DNA from: Lachnospiraceae bacterium
Lineage (GTDB): Bacteria; Bacillota; Clostridia; Lachnospirales; Lachnospiraceae
Assembly: GCA_021205225.1 (NCBI GenBank)
Contig: JAJPXX010000220.1
Coordinates: forward strand, 1-42,460
DNA length: 42,460 bases
Direction of reading: 5' to 3'
Shown here piece after piece: positions 9,838 to 18,461 of this stretch. Position 1 is the first letter of the stretch. Each line of letters starts with the position of its first letter. The notes below the pieces were generated by a model, which saw only the letters and a program-made list of their open reading frames with translations, ran no database searches and had not been told where the DNA came from. A program made the translations under genes and the position numbers.

Positions 9838-11478
9838 TCAGGCTTCCGGCTGCGTTTTCCCGGCAGTACCTCCACGGTAATACAGCGTCAGCATGGTGAT
9901 GTCGTCGAACTGAGGAGCCTCTCCCACAAACAGGTCAATATCCGTCTGTACCTGCGCCAGCAGCTCCGAACAGGCGGCATCCGTTTTCCGGTTGAGAGTC
10001 TGCAGCATCCGCTCTGTGCCAAACTGTTCCTCAGCCGCGCTGGCTGCCTCCGGTACACCGTCCGTATAAACAAAGATCGCATCCCCTGGCCGAAGTATCA
10101 CCTCGTATTCCCGGTAACGGGAATTCTCCATGCCGGCAAGCACCAGCCCATGCCTGTCGCGGAAAAGTTCAAAGCTGCCATTTCTCCGAATCGCCGGAAA
10201 TTCATGCCCCGCGTTCGCGCAGATGAGGCTTCCTTCTGAAATTGTCAAAATACCAAGCCAGACCGTGACAAACATCCCCGACTCATTGTTTTCACAGAGC
10301 TGGTTGTTGACCTTCTCCAGCACTTCTTTCGGGGAGAATCCCGCCTGTGCCGCATTCTTAATCAGGGTCTTCGCTATGACCATAAACATGGCTGCGGGCA
10401 CACCCTTTCCCGATACATCCGCGATCACAAGGGCGAGGTGGTCCTCGTCCACAAGAAAGAAATCATAAAAGTCTCCGCCGACTTCCTTCGCCGGATTCAT
10501 AGAGGCAAACAGATCAAACTCCCTGCGGTTCGGAAACGGCGGAAAAATACTCGGCAGCATATCCTCCTGGATCCGCGCCGCCACGGAAAGCTCCGCCCCC
10601 ACACGTTCCTTTTCAGCAGTCACTGCATACAACCGCTGGATGTATGCGGCAAGCTCCCGGTGCATCCCTTCGAACGCGCGGGCAAGCCCCTCGATCTCAT
10701 CCTGCGTGTGAATCGGAATCTCAGGCGTATCCTTTTCTTCCAGATGCTCCACCATCCCCTGCGCCGTCTCACTCAGGATCCGGATCGGCTGCTCTACATT
10801 TTTTCTCATAAAGCGGATACAGAAAACGATGGAAAGCAGCACGATCACCACAATACAGCATATGATCATAAGCGTCACTGACAGAATCTTCCGGTTCATC
10901 TCCGGCACGGATAAATCTACACCGACGAGAGCCACCGGTTCTCCGGCGCTGTCATAAATCGGATAGAACAGGCAGACAATATAGCCGTAAAGGTCTCCCT
11001 CCCCATACAGCATCCGGATCTCAGGTTCTTTGGAAAACGCGGCGTCCACCACTTCCTTGCCATCGGTAAAATAGTCCTCATGCTCTCCGAGAGCCATTAC
11101 CTCATCCGCGCTGTCCGCATCCCATACATAGACAAAATCATCTTCCTCCGGAATAATCACGTAAAGATACTGCATATCGGAATTTTCCAGATGAAGGTTT
11201 AAAAAATCCATCACTTCCTGATAGTACTCATCCTTCTCCCCAGTTTCCAGATACTCTGCCACACGATCCCCGTCAATATACGCCGCAGCCGTTTTCGCGT
11301 AGGAAAGCGCCATACTCCGGTACTGGCTGACAACCTCACTGCGGTAATTGAGCGAAACCAGCAGGGACAGAGAGGCCATCAGAATAACCGCCATAATGAT
11401 ATAATTCAGCAGGATCTTATTCATCAGTTTATGCTGTTTCACGCTTTTGACACCCCCTTTGCCATATCGACCATCCAT
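9838..11478 (-). CDS. RsbU/SpoIIE-type PP2C serine phosphatase with extracellular sensor and HAMP
   Basis: Two TMs around a periplasmic-type domain, HAMP-like region, EVGGDFYDFF, LVIADVSGKGVPAAMFM, FVYTDGVPEA, DDITMLTL. True start possibly an internal ATG. Confidence 0.9.
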   Translation of the reverse strand: MDGRYGKGGVKSVKQHKLMNKILLNYIIMAVILMASLSLLVSLNYRSEVVSQYRSMALSYAKTAAAYIDGDRVAEYLETGEKDEYYQEVMDFLNLHLENSDMQYLYVIIPEEDDFVYVWDADSADEVMALGEHEDYFTDGKEVVDAAFSKEPEIRMLYGEGDLYGYIVCLFYPIYDSAGEPVALVGVDLSVPEMNRKILSVTLMIICCIVVIVLLSIVFCIRFMRKNVEQPIRILSETAQGMVEHLEEKDTPEIPIHTQDEIEGLARAFEGMHRELAAYIQRLYAVTAEKERVGAELSVAARIQEDMLPSIFPPFPNRREFDLFASMNPAKEVGGDFYDFFLVDEDHLALVIADVSGKGVPAAMFMVIAKTLIKNAAQAGFSPKEVLEKVNNQLCENNESGMFVTVWLGILTISEGSLICANAGHEFPAIRRNGSFELFRDRHGLVLAGMENSRYREYEVILRPGDAIFVYTDGVPEAASAAEEQFGTERMLQTLNRKTDAACSELLAQVQTDIDLFVGEAPQFDDITMLTLYYRGGTAGKTQPEA

Positions 11479-12595
11479 GCGCCGCGGCTACTGCGAGAGC
11501 CGAAATCGCAGCCCCCAGAAGCACGGTAAGCCCCACAGGAAGCTCCTGCGTCCCTCGCACGACAGAAAGAGCCAGCCTGATAATCAGACCAATCAGAACC
11601 CAGTGGATAAAATAAATCTTAGAAATATTCCTGCTGACCTCAGACGCAAACCTGAGCAAAAATGCCGGAATCCGATCTGAGATGGCATAATATCCTCCCA
11701 GCATGGCCACCGCTGCCAGAAGGCTCGCGGTCACATCCGGGGTCGAGATATGATAATAGCAGTTCTGCCCTTCGCCGAACATCCCCAGTCCATAATAGAT
11801 TCCTCTGGCAAACCAGGCCACCGCCAAAATCGCGCAGACAGGAGACACCATCCGGTAAAATCGCCGCTTATCACGCACATGGCGCAGACAGCCTCCGAAC
11901 AGATAGCCGATAATCGGCACTATCATCCAGTGCAGAAGTGGAAAATCAGAACACACCAGTCCGGCCGCGTCTTCCGTCCCAATCAGATATCCCAGCAGGA
12001 CATTGAGAACCGGATTTTCCATATCCACCGTGCCGATAGCGCTCGCCGTCAGTGAGGCGATAATCCCGATGGCCAGCATCTCCCATTCCGGCAGGCGCAG
12101 CCAGATAAAAAACGCCATCACCAGCATCGCCAGTCCGGCAAACTGAAAAATATCGTTCATAAAGGTCAGATACGGCAGCTGCGTCAGATATTTCTCCGCG
12201 TTTCCGGTCAGCGCATACGCAATCAGGCAGGGAAGCGTACTCCGGCACAGGTTCAGCAGATACCCCGCCGCCAGAATCATCAGCCCGCGTTTTGCGTGCG
12301 ACTGCCATGTATGTTTGCGAGAATATGCCATTCCGATTCCCATTGCAAACATATACATAGGCGCGCTCAACGGCCCGCCTATGATCGTATCAAACAGATA
12401 GGGAATGCCAGATATTAGCCCCTCTTCCGGAGTACACTCAATAATGCAGTGGATCGGCGCAAGGCACAGAATGGCCATCGCTTTCGCCAGATCCAGTTCC
12501 CGCTGTCGGCCGGTATTCACCTGCGTGTCTGAAAAAATACCATGAACATTTCTCTTATTTTTCATTTTCATCACTGCTCCTGCAGTCAGCTTCAT
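11429..12595 (-). CDS. Multi-TM acyltransferase-like protein (DUF1624/acyltransferase-3 type)
   Basis: RQRELDLAKAMAILCLAPIH start followed by about 10 TM segments; overlaps neighbours at both ends. Confidence 0.6.
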   Translation of the reverse strand: MKLTAGAVMKMKNKRNVHGIFSDTQVNTGRQRELDLAKAMAILCLAPIHCIIECTPEEGLISGIPYLFDTIIGGPLSAPMYMFAMGIGMAYSRKHTWQSHAKRGLMILAAGYLLNLCRSTLPCLIAYALTGNAEKYLTQLPYLTFMNDIFQFAGLAMLVMAFFIWLRLPEWEMLAIGIIASLTASAIGTVDMENPVLNVLLGYLIGTEDAAGLVCSDFPLLHWMIVPIIGYLFGGCLRHVRDKRRFYRMVSPVCAILAVAWFARGIYYGLGMFGEGQNCYYHISTPDVTASLLAAVAMLGGYYAISDRIPAFLLRFASEVSRNISKIYFIHWVLIGLIIRLALSVVRGTQELPVGLTVLLGAAISALAVAAAHGWSIWQRGCQKRETA

Positions 12596-12885
12596 CCTTC
12601 TATCGAAAGAATATCTGAAAATCCGGTCAATTCAAAAACTTCCATAACCATTTCATTGACATTTTTCACAGTCATCTCGCCCTGTGTGTTCATTTTCTTC
12701 TGCGAAGCCAGCAGCACACGCAGACCGGCGGAGGAAATATACTCCAGTCCCGCAAAGTCAAAATGCAGCGCCTCCACTCCGTCAAATTCCAATGCTTCTT
12801 CTAATTGCGGAGCCGTCGTTGTGTCCAGACGTCCTGTCAGCGCAATCATCAGTTCTGTGCCATTTTTTGTTTTTTTAATTTCCAT
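12592..12885 (-). CDS. STAS-domain anti-sigma factor antagonist
   Basis: 97 aa, LTGRLDTTTAPQLEEAL, FDFAGLEYISSAGLRVLL. Confidence 0.93.
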   Translation of the reverse strand: MEIKKTKNGTELMIALTGRLDTTTAPQLEEALEFDGVEALHFDFAGLEYISSAGLRVLLASQKKMNTQGEMTVKNVNEMVMEVFELTGFSDILSIEG

Positions 12886-12917
12886 TTACAGTTCCTCCAT
12901 ATACTGCATCTTTCCCG

Positions 12918-13634
12918 TCAGGAATGTCTCTTATCAGGCAGCTGGGAAAACAGATATGCCTCATAAGCCTCCCGGATAGCCTCCCGCATCCGACGCGAAA
13001 AATCAAGCTTCTTACCATCATCCAACAGACAGTACTCCTTATTCATCTGCCTGATATGCTCCATATTGACAATCGTCCCTCTGTTCAGCTTCAGAAACCT
13101 CTGATCCAGCTTTTCCTCCAGCTCTTCAAACTCTGTCCAGATCCGGATAACCTGGCCGGTTACCAGATGAATTTCCTTTGCGTGCCTGGAACTGCAAATG
13201 TAGACAATCTCCTCCAGATACACCGTATAGCTTTCTTTGCCGTTATTCAAAAGCACCATAGGGCGTGAATCCTGAGAAACATTTTTCAGGCGCCGGAAGG
13301 ATTCTTCAATTCCCTCCGCCGTAATCGGCTTTACAAGGTAATGGAGCGCATTCAGGGACCATGCGTCCACCGCATGACCCTGGCTGTTGGTAACAAACAC
13401 AATACCTGTCCTCGAAGATAACAGCCGGATCTGGTTCGCGATATCGACGCCATTTTCTCCAGGAAGGTAAATATCCAGAAACACAATGTCAAAAACCGGC
13501 AATTCCCGCATTGCCTTTAACAGGTCCGCTCCGCTGGCAAAGCACTCCGCATACTGTGTCGGATCCCACTCGCGCAGGGCATTAAGGAAAAGAACCTGTG
13601 AAAGCCTGCTGTCGTCACAGACCGCGATATGCAT
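12918..13634 (-). CDS. LytTR-family response regulator (copy B)
   Basis: Receiver IAVCDDS, DIVFLDIYLPGENG, K in LVKPI; C-terminal LytTR domain LKLNRGTIVNMEHI. Confidence 0.92.
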   Translation of the reverse strand: MHIAVCDDSRLSQVLFLNALREWDPTQYAECFASGADLLKAMRELPVFDIVFLDIYLPGENGVDIANQIRLLSSRTGIVFVTNSQGHAVDAWSLNALHYLVKPITAEGIEESFRRLKNVSQDSRPMVLLNNGKESYTVYLEEIVYICSSRHAKEIHLVTGQVIRIWTEFEELEEKLDQRFLKLNRGTIVNMEHIRQMNKEYCLLDDGKKLDFSRRMREAIREAYEAYLFSQLPDKRHS

Positions 13635-13670
13635 ACCGTCGCCTCCTTTTTCTCCGCACAGGAAGTTCTC

Positions 13671-14393
13671 TTACCCACGTTTTTTCTCTTTTTCGAAGAG
13701 GCGTGAATACACAAACTGATCATATGTGCCTCGAATCGCCGCGCGTTCCCTGCGGCTGAAACCAAGCTTCGTCCCATCACGCAGCAGACAGTAATCCGTA
13801 TGCATCGTCCTGATCTGCTCCATGTTGACAATGCTTCCTTTATTCAGTTTCAGAAAAGTTTCATCCAGCTTTTTCTCCAGCTCCCTAAGCTGCATCCGAA
13901 CGCATAAAATCTGACCGTCCGTCAGATGAATCTCCTTTGCGTGCCCGTCGCTGATTATATAAGAAATAGTATCCAGATACACCAGGACACTATTGCGTTC
14001 GACAACAAGGGACAAGGTTGGACGCTGCCTTGACCTGAAGATTTCAAGCCTCCGGAAGACTTCTCTCACATCTTCTGCTGAAGGAGGCTTCACCAGATAA
14101 TGCAGGGCGTCCACGGTATAAGCGTCCACCGCATGGTCTTCGCTGCAAGTAAGAAACACAATACCTGTCTCCGGAGATAATTTTCGGATTTTCGCCGCTA
14201 TGTCAATGCCGTTTTCACCAGGAAAACAAATATCTACAAAGACAATATCAAACGCAGGCGGTTCCGCTGCCGCTTTCAGCAATTCCGCTCCGGTGGAAAA
14301 ACACTCCGGGCACTGTGTTCCGTCCCATCTTCGTACCAGATTGGTAAACTGCTCCTGGAACAGGACACTGTCGTCACAGATCGCAATGCGCAT
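13671..14393 (-). CDS. LytTR-family response regulator (copy A)
   Basis: Receiver IAICDDS, DIVFVDICFPGENG; LytTR domain LKLNKGSIVNMEQIR; tandem paralogue of 12918-13634. Confidence 0.92.
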   Translation of the reverse strand: MRIAICDDSVLFQEQFTNLVRRWDGTQCPECFSTGAELLKAAAEPPAFDIVFVDICFPGENGIDIAAKIRKLSPETGIVFLTCSEDHAVDAYTVDALHYLVKPPSAEDVREVFRRLEIFRSRQRPTLSLVVERNSVLVYLDTISYIISDGHAKEIHLTDGQILCVRMQLRELEKKLDETFLKLNKGSIVNMEQIRTMHTDYCLLRDGTKLGFSRRERAAIRGTYDQFVYSRLFEKEKKRG

Positions 14394-14419
14394 ATCTCAC
14401 CCCCATACCGTATTTTTAT

Positions 14420-14447
14420 GATTACCGGGAATTTCTCCCCGGTAATC
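14420..14447 (-). terminator. Intercistronic hairpin, possible attenuator
   Basis: GATTACCGGG / CCCGGTAATC 10-bp perfect arms, 8-nt loop; no clear U-run. Confidence 0.45.
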
Positions 14448-14468
14448 AGACATCAGACATTCCTTCAT

Positions 14469-14969
14469 TCAAAAGTGTTTCTTTACCCGCAGGATATTGC
14501 GCCCTTCTTTATATTCATAAAAAATCTCATCCATACTCTTCTTTACCATGTAGATACCAAGACCGCCAATGTCCCGCTCTTCCGCGGAGAGTGTGACGTC
14601 CGGATCTGCCCCGGAAAGAGGATCATAGGGAACCCCATGGTCAATAAAAGTAATAATGACTGCCAGAGAACCAGCTTTGCCGATCATTTTACCATCCAGT
14701 TCCTGTTCCGGCTCGGAACCGGGATCCATCCGGTCAGTTACTTCCACACAGACGGTCGCCGGCCCAATTTCGGGACTGTAAGCGTAGTGCGCGATATTCC
14801 CAAACAGCTCATCAATCGCGATATCGATCTGCATCTGTGCTTTCATCGGACAGCCATACCGCTCCAGCTGCTCATTCACAAAATCCGTCACTATATTAAT
14901 ATTCTCCACGACCGCATCTACAGAAATCTGTTCGATCCCTTCCCTGTTTGCTGCCTTTTCATCTGTCAC
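14469..14969 (-). CDS. RsbW-like HATPase serine kinase / anti-sigma factor
   Basis: IAIDELFGNIAHYAY, FIDHGVPYDPL, GGLGIYMVKKSMDEI; GTG start after AAAAGGAGGGAGGG. Confidence 0.88.
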   Translation of the reverse strand: MTDEKAANREGIEQISVDAVVENINIVTDFVNEQLERYGCPMKAQMQIDIAIDELFGNIAHYAYSPEIGPATVCVEVTDRMDPGSEPEQELDGKMIGKAGSLAVIITFIDHGVPYDPLSGADPDVTLSAEERDIGGLGIYMVKKSMDEIFYEYKEGRNILRVKKHF

Positions 14970-15011
14970 CGGATTCCCTCCCTCCTTTTTATTCCCACTC
15001 ACTCAATATCT

Positions 15012-15080
15012 ATTTATTTTACCATTAAAAATATCGTTTGTGGCAACCATTCGTGCGATGGTTCTTACCATTCGTGCTGA
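15012..15080 (-). promoter_or_regulatory. Promoter with tandem LytTR-type repeats upstream of the regulatory/export operon
   Basis: Plus-strand ACCATTCGTG 15046-15055 and 15067-15076 (21 bp apart); minus-strand TTGCCA 15041-15046, N19, TAAAAT 15016-15021. Confidence 0.7.
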
Positions 15081-15240
15081 CAGAGTTTCAGGTCACAATC
15101 TGCCCGCAGCCCTTCGCGGGAATAACAATGCGCCCGGAGATTTCACACAAAGTAAAATCCCCGAACGCATTTTCCAGCTGACAGGCAGAGAGACCTTGTT
15201 CATGCTCTTTTTATCATGTCAACGTCAACGGCGCCGACAA

Positions 15241-15300
15241 TTACAGGTCACACCCTGACCCAATCTGCCTTATTTTTATCTCTACAGGTGTGACCTGTAA
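15241..15300. repeat. Palindromic intergenic repeat, copy A
   Basis: TTACAGGTCACACC/GGTGTGACCTGTAA 14-bp perfect arms around 32 nt; second copy at 22923-22987. Confidence 0.7.
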
Positions 15301-15309
15301 CTGCATCCG

Positions 15310-17058
15310 TCACTCTTCAACCCGCTTCATATACAGCGTTATATCCTCTGTGCGTTCTGCCGCTTCTTCCTCTGTCCGTTCCACAGTACATTCCGAATCG
15401 GTGTAATACGCCTCTTCAAATTCATCCATATTGTAACAAATACGAACGCTGCAGCCCTTTGCCACGGTCATCGAATATGTTTTTTCATCATCCGTTCCCG
15501 CATCCGTGATGACGGTCACCGTTCGCGTATCCTCGCCAAATATACTCTCGTAAAGTTCTTCGTCTACAATGTACTCCTCCGCTTCTCTGTCGAGGATTGT
15601 CTCCTCACACAGAATCTGCTCTTCCCCGGATACAATATAAGTCCTCTGTTCCAGGATTTCTTTTGTCTCCTCCTCAATAACATACTCCATAATGACCGAA
15701 TCAGCTTCCTCATATTCAAAATAATCAGCGCAGGCTTCCAGTTCCTCTTCCGTCATATCGAGAATGGTTTCCAGATAAATCAGCCCGTCCGCAGTCTCTT
15801 CCGATGTAATCTGCTCATTTTCATCATATACATAAAAGGAAGTATATTCCGCCTCTTCCCGGAAATCTTCATACGAGTAATCGCCAATATAAAGATTACG
15901 GAACAGTTCTGCCTCCTCGCCATCACCGTCGCGTCCATAGATGTCTCCATCCTCGTCAATCAAAAGATATTCCTCATATTCCACCACATACAGGGTATCG
16001 TCCTGGTAAATCGTACACGGAAGTTCTGTTCCATCCGAATAATACTCTGTATCCGAATAGCTTATCCGCCCATATTTGGCTACAAGCGCTTCAAAGGTAT
16101 TCGCATCTTCCATTTCTGCCAGAAGATCCGCCTCAGCCTCTTCTGAACCGTCCTCCCCGGAAGCTTCGGTACTCTCCTCCTCTTCCACGCGTTTTAAATA
16201 ATACACACGCTCCGTCTCTGTACCATCCTGCTCAACCGTACATTCCGGATCGGTGTAAAGCGTCTCTTCGAATTCTTCTCCGCCATAGACGGCGAAAGCG
16301 CAGCCATCTGCCAGTTCCAGCGTGTAGGTCTGCTCCTCGTCCGTCCCCGCGTCTGTGATCACGGAAATGGTATTCACGGCCTCCCCAAAGAAGGCTTCTT
16401 CCGCGTCCTCATCCAGCGTATACTCCTCACAATCTGTATCCAGGATTCCTTCTGCGATTAAAGTCTTCTCTTCTCCGGATACTGCATAGCATCTTATTTC
16501 AAGAATCTCCTTTGTCTCTTCATCAACGACATACTCCGTAAACTCAGAATCAATTCCTTCTGCTTCATATCCCAGCGACAGAAGCAGGCTCTCCAGGTTC
16601 TCTGAACCAGGAATCGTCGTTTCCAGATAAAGCAGCCCGTCCGCCGACTCTTCGGACAGAATCTGCTCGTCTTCATTATATGTAAAGCAGTTCGTCATCC
16701 ATGCCCAGGTCTCCCTGAAAGAATCATACAAATTGCCTACAAACAGATAACGGAACGGGGTTCCATCCGTTTCAATCGCATAGACATTTCCGTCTTCATC
16801 AAAAATCAGAACGCCATATTCATCTTCCAGGACATACCATTCATCGTCCACATAATAGCTTGTGACAGACTCCGTACCATCAGACAGAAACTCCGTCTGT
16901 GTAAAAGTCATCTGTCCATTTGCGGAAACAATTGTCTCAAAAACATTCGCTTCCTCAATTTCTTTCAGAAGATTTTCTTCCTCCGCAGCCGCCGGGAAAC
17001 CCGCAAGCATACAGAATGCACACATTATAAACAGGAATAAAGATATTTTTTTCTTCAT
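15310..17058 (-). CDS. Highly acidic secreted protein with two tandem homologous halves
   Basis: N-terminal MKKKISLFLFIMCAFCMLAGFPAAAEEE signal peptide; EANVFETIVSANGQMTFTQTEF..SDGTE is repeated as DANTFEALVAKYGRISYSDTEYYSDGTE; both halves contain EE(S/T)ADGL(L/I)YLET, VITDAGTD(E/D)E and end LKRVEE. Confidence 0.85.
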   Translation of the reverse strand: MKKKISLFLFIMCAFCMLAGFPAAAEEENLLKEIEEANVFETIVSANGQMTFTQTEFLSDGTESVTSYYVDDEWYVLEDEYGVLIFDEDGNVYAIETDGTPFRYLFVGNLYDSFRETWAWMTNCFTYNEDEQILSEESADGLLYLETTIPGSENLESLLLSLGYEAEGIDSEFTEYVVDEETKEILEIRCYAVSGEEKTLIAEGILDTDCEEYTLDEDAEEAFFGEAVNTISVITDAGTDEEQTYTLELADGCAFAVYGGEEFEETLYTDPECTVEQDGTETERVYYLKRVEEEESTEASGEDGSEEAEADLLAEMEDANTFEALVAKYGRISYSDTEYYSDGTELPCTIYQDDTLYVVEYEEYLLIDEDGDIYGRDGDGEEAELFRNLYIGDYSYEDFREEAEYTSFYVYDENEQITSEETADGLIYLETILDMTEEELEACADYFEYEEADSVIMEYVIEEETKEILEQRTYIVSGEEQILCEETILDREAEEYIVDEELYESIFGEDTRTVTVITDAGTDDEKTYSMTVAKGCSVRICYNMDEFEEAYYTDSECTVERTEEEAAERTEDITLYMKRVEE

Positions 17059-17084
17059 GTTTTTGCTCCTTTCAGTTTTTTTAT

Positions 17085-17160
17085 GCCTTTATCTTATCAC
17101 GAAAATAACCATTTGCGCAAACCATTCGTGCGATAGTCCCCGACCATTTGTGCCTATCGT
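17085..17160 (-). promoter_or_regulatory. Promoter with LytTR-type repeats upstream of the acidic secreted protein
   Basis: Plus-strand ACCATTTGCG 17108, ACCATTCGTG 17121 and ACCATTTGTG 17143; minus-strand TTGCGC 17115-17120, N18, TAAGAT 17091-17096. Confidence 0.65.
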
Positions 17161-17229
17161 TTCCTGTATTTTCCTTTTCTGCATAAAAATACATAATCGG
17201 AAGGAATTTTTCGTTTTTTACAATTTTGA

Positions 17230-17258
17230 TTGACAGAATCAGCCCCCGGTGCTAGAAT
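17230..17258 (+). promoter_or_regulatory. Sigma-70-type promoter of the amino-acid ABC operon
   Basis: TTGACA, 17 bp, TAGAAT. Confidence 0.8.
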
Positions 17259-17273
17259 AATTCAAGTGACAAG

Positions 17274-17303
17274 GGCGTCAGCTTTCGTGGCTGCGCCTTT
17301 TTT
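17274..17303 (+). terminator. Leader terminator/attenuator close to the promoter
   Basis: GGCG-T-CAGC / GCTG-CGCC stem followed by TTTTTT. Confidence 0.65.
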
Positions 17304-17398
17304 GCATATTTATACGGTAACCATTCAGAACAGAAGCTCACCGGCTGACTGTTCTGTGTAGTTATTTATGACTATTTAAAGAAAAGGAGTGTTTCACA

Positions 17399-18250
17399 AT
17401 GAAGAAGAAATTAGCTTTCGTACTTGCTGCGGCGATGATCGTCGGCTGCATGGCCGTTCCGGCGGCAGCCGAAGAAGAGGCCGAAGAATCCAAGGTATGG
17501 GTGATCGCAACAGACACCGTATTTAAACCATTCGAATACACCGATGAAAACGGTGATTTTGTAGGTATTGACGTAGACATTCTCGCGGCGATTGCTGAAG
17601 ATCAGGGCTTTGAATATGAGCTGAATTCCCTCGGCTGGGATTCCGCGATCGCGGCCTGCCAGGCCGGCCAGGCGGACGGCATGATCGCCGGCGCTTCCAT
17701 CACAGATGAGAGAAAGGAAGCCGGCTGGACCTTCTCTGACGGATATTACAACGCGACACAGTCCATGACGGTAGCGTCCGACTCTGAGATCACCGGTTTC
17801 GAGGATTTGGCTGGTCTGACTGTTGGCGTCAAGACCGGTACACAGGGTGCTTCCTACGCAGAGAGCCTGCAGGAAGAGTATGGATTTGAGATCACCTACT
17901 TCGAGGATTCACCGACCATGTATCAGGCAGTGCTCGGCGGACAGGTGGTGGCCTGCTTCGAGGATACGCCGATTATGGCTGCTTCCATCCAGGACGGCGA
18001 CCTGGCTCTGACCATTCTTTATGATACCGAAAATGATGGCGCTCCTTATGGTTTCGCAATCTTCTCCGAGGACAGCCAGGAGCTGCTTGACATGTTCAAC
18101 GCAGGCCTTGCCAATATCGTAGAAAACGGCACTTACGCTGAGATCATCGCCACCTACCTTGGTGAGGATGCGGCTGCTACGGCAGAGGCTGCTATGCTTG
18201 GCGACGCCGAGGCAGAGACCGAGGTCGAGACGGAAGCAGTTACAGAATAA
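17399..18250 (+). CDS. Polar amino-acid ABC transporter substrate-binding protein
   Basis: Signal peptide; FKPFEYTDENGDFVGIDVDILAAIAEDQGFEYEL, AGASITDERKEAGWTFSDGYYNATQ (SBP_bac_3 family). Confidence 0.93.
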   Translation: MKKKLAFVLAAAMIVGCMAVPAAAEEEAEESKVWVIATDTVFKPFEYTDENGDFVGIDVDILAAIAEDQGFEYELNSLGWDSAIAACQAGQADGMIAGASITDERKEAGWTFSDGYYNATQSMTVASDSEITGFEDLAGLTVGVKTGTQGASYAESLQEEYGFEITYFEDSPTMYQAVLGGQVVACFEDTPIMAASIQDGDLALTILYDTENDGAPYGFAIFSEDSQELLDMFNAGLANIVENGTYAEIIATYLGEDAAATAEAAMLGDAEAETEVETEAVTE

Positions 18251-18461
18251 TCTTCAGGTAACCAATCAGAACTGAAGCGCAGATCCACTGTCCTGATTGG
18301 TTACATTTTCGACAGGTAGAAATTTCGCAGCTGACAGAATACGACTCAGTTACAGGTTTCAAACTATTTCTACTATAATGAAAGAGGAAAAGGTTGCTGT
18401 AAAATCCGCCGCGGGTTTGGCAGCAGCCTTTTTATATGATTGCATCCGAAGGGAGACATTT

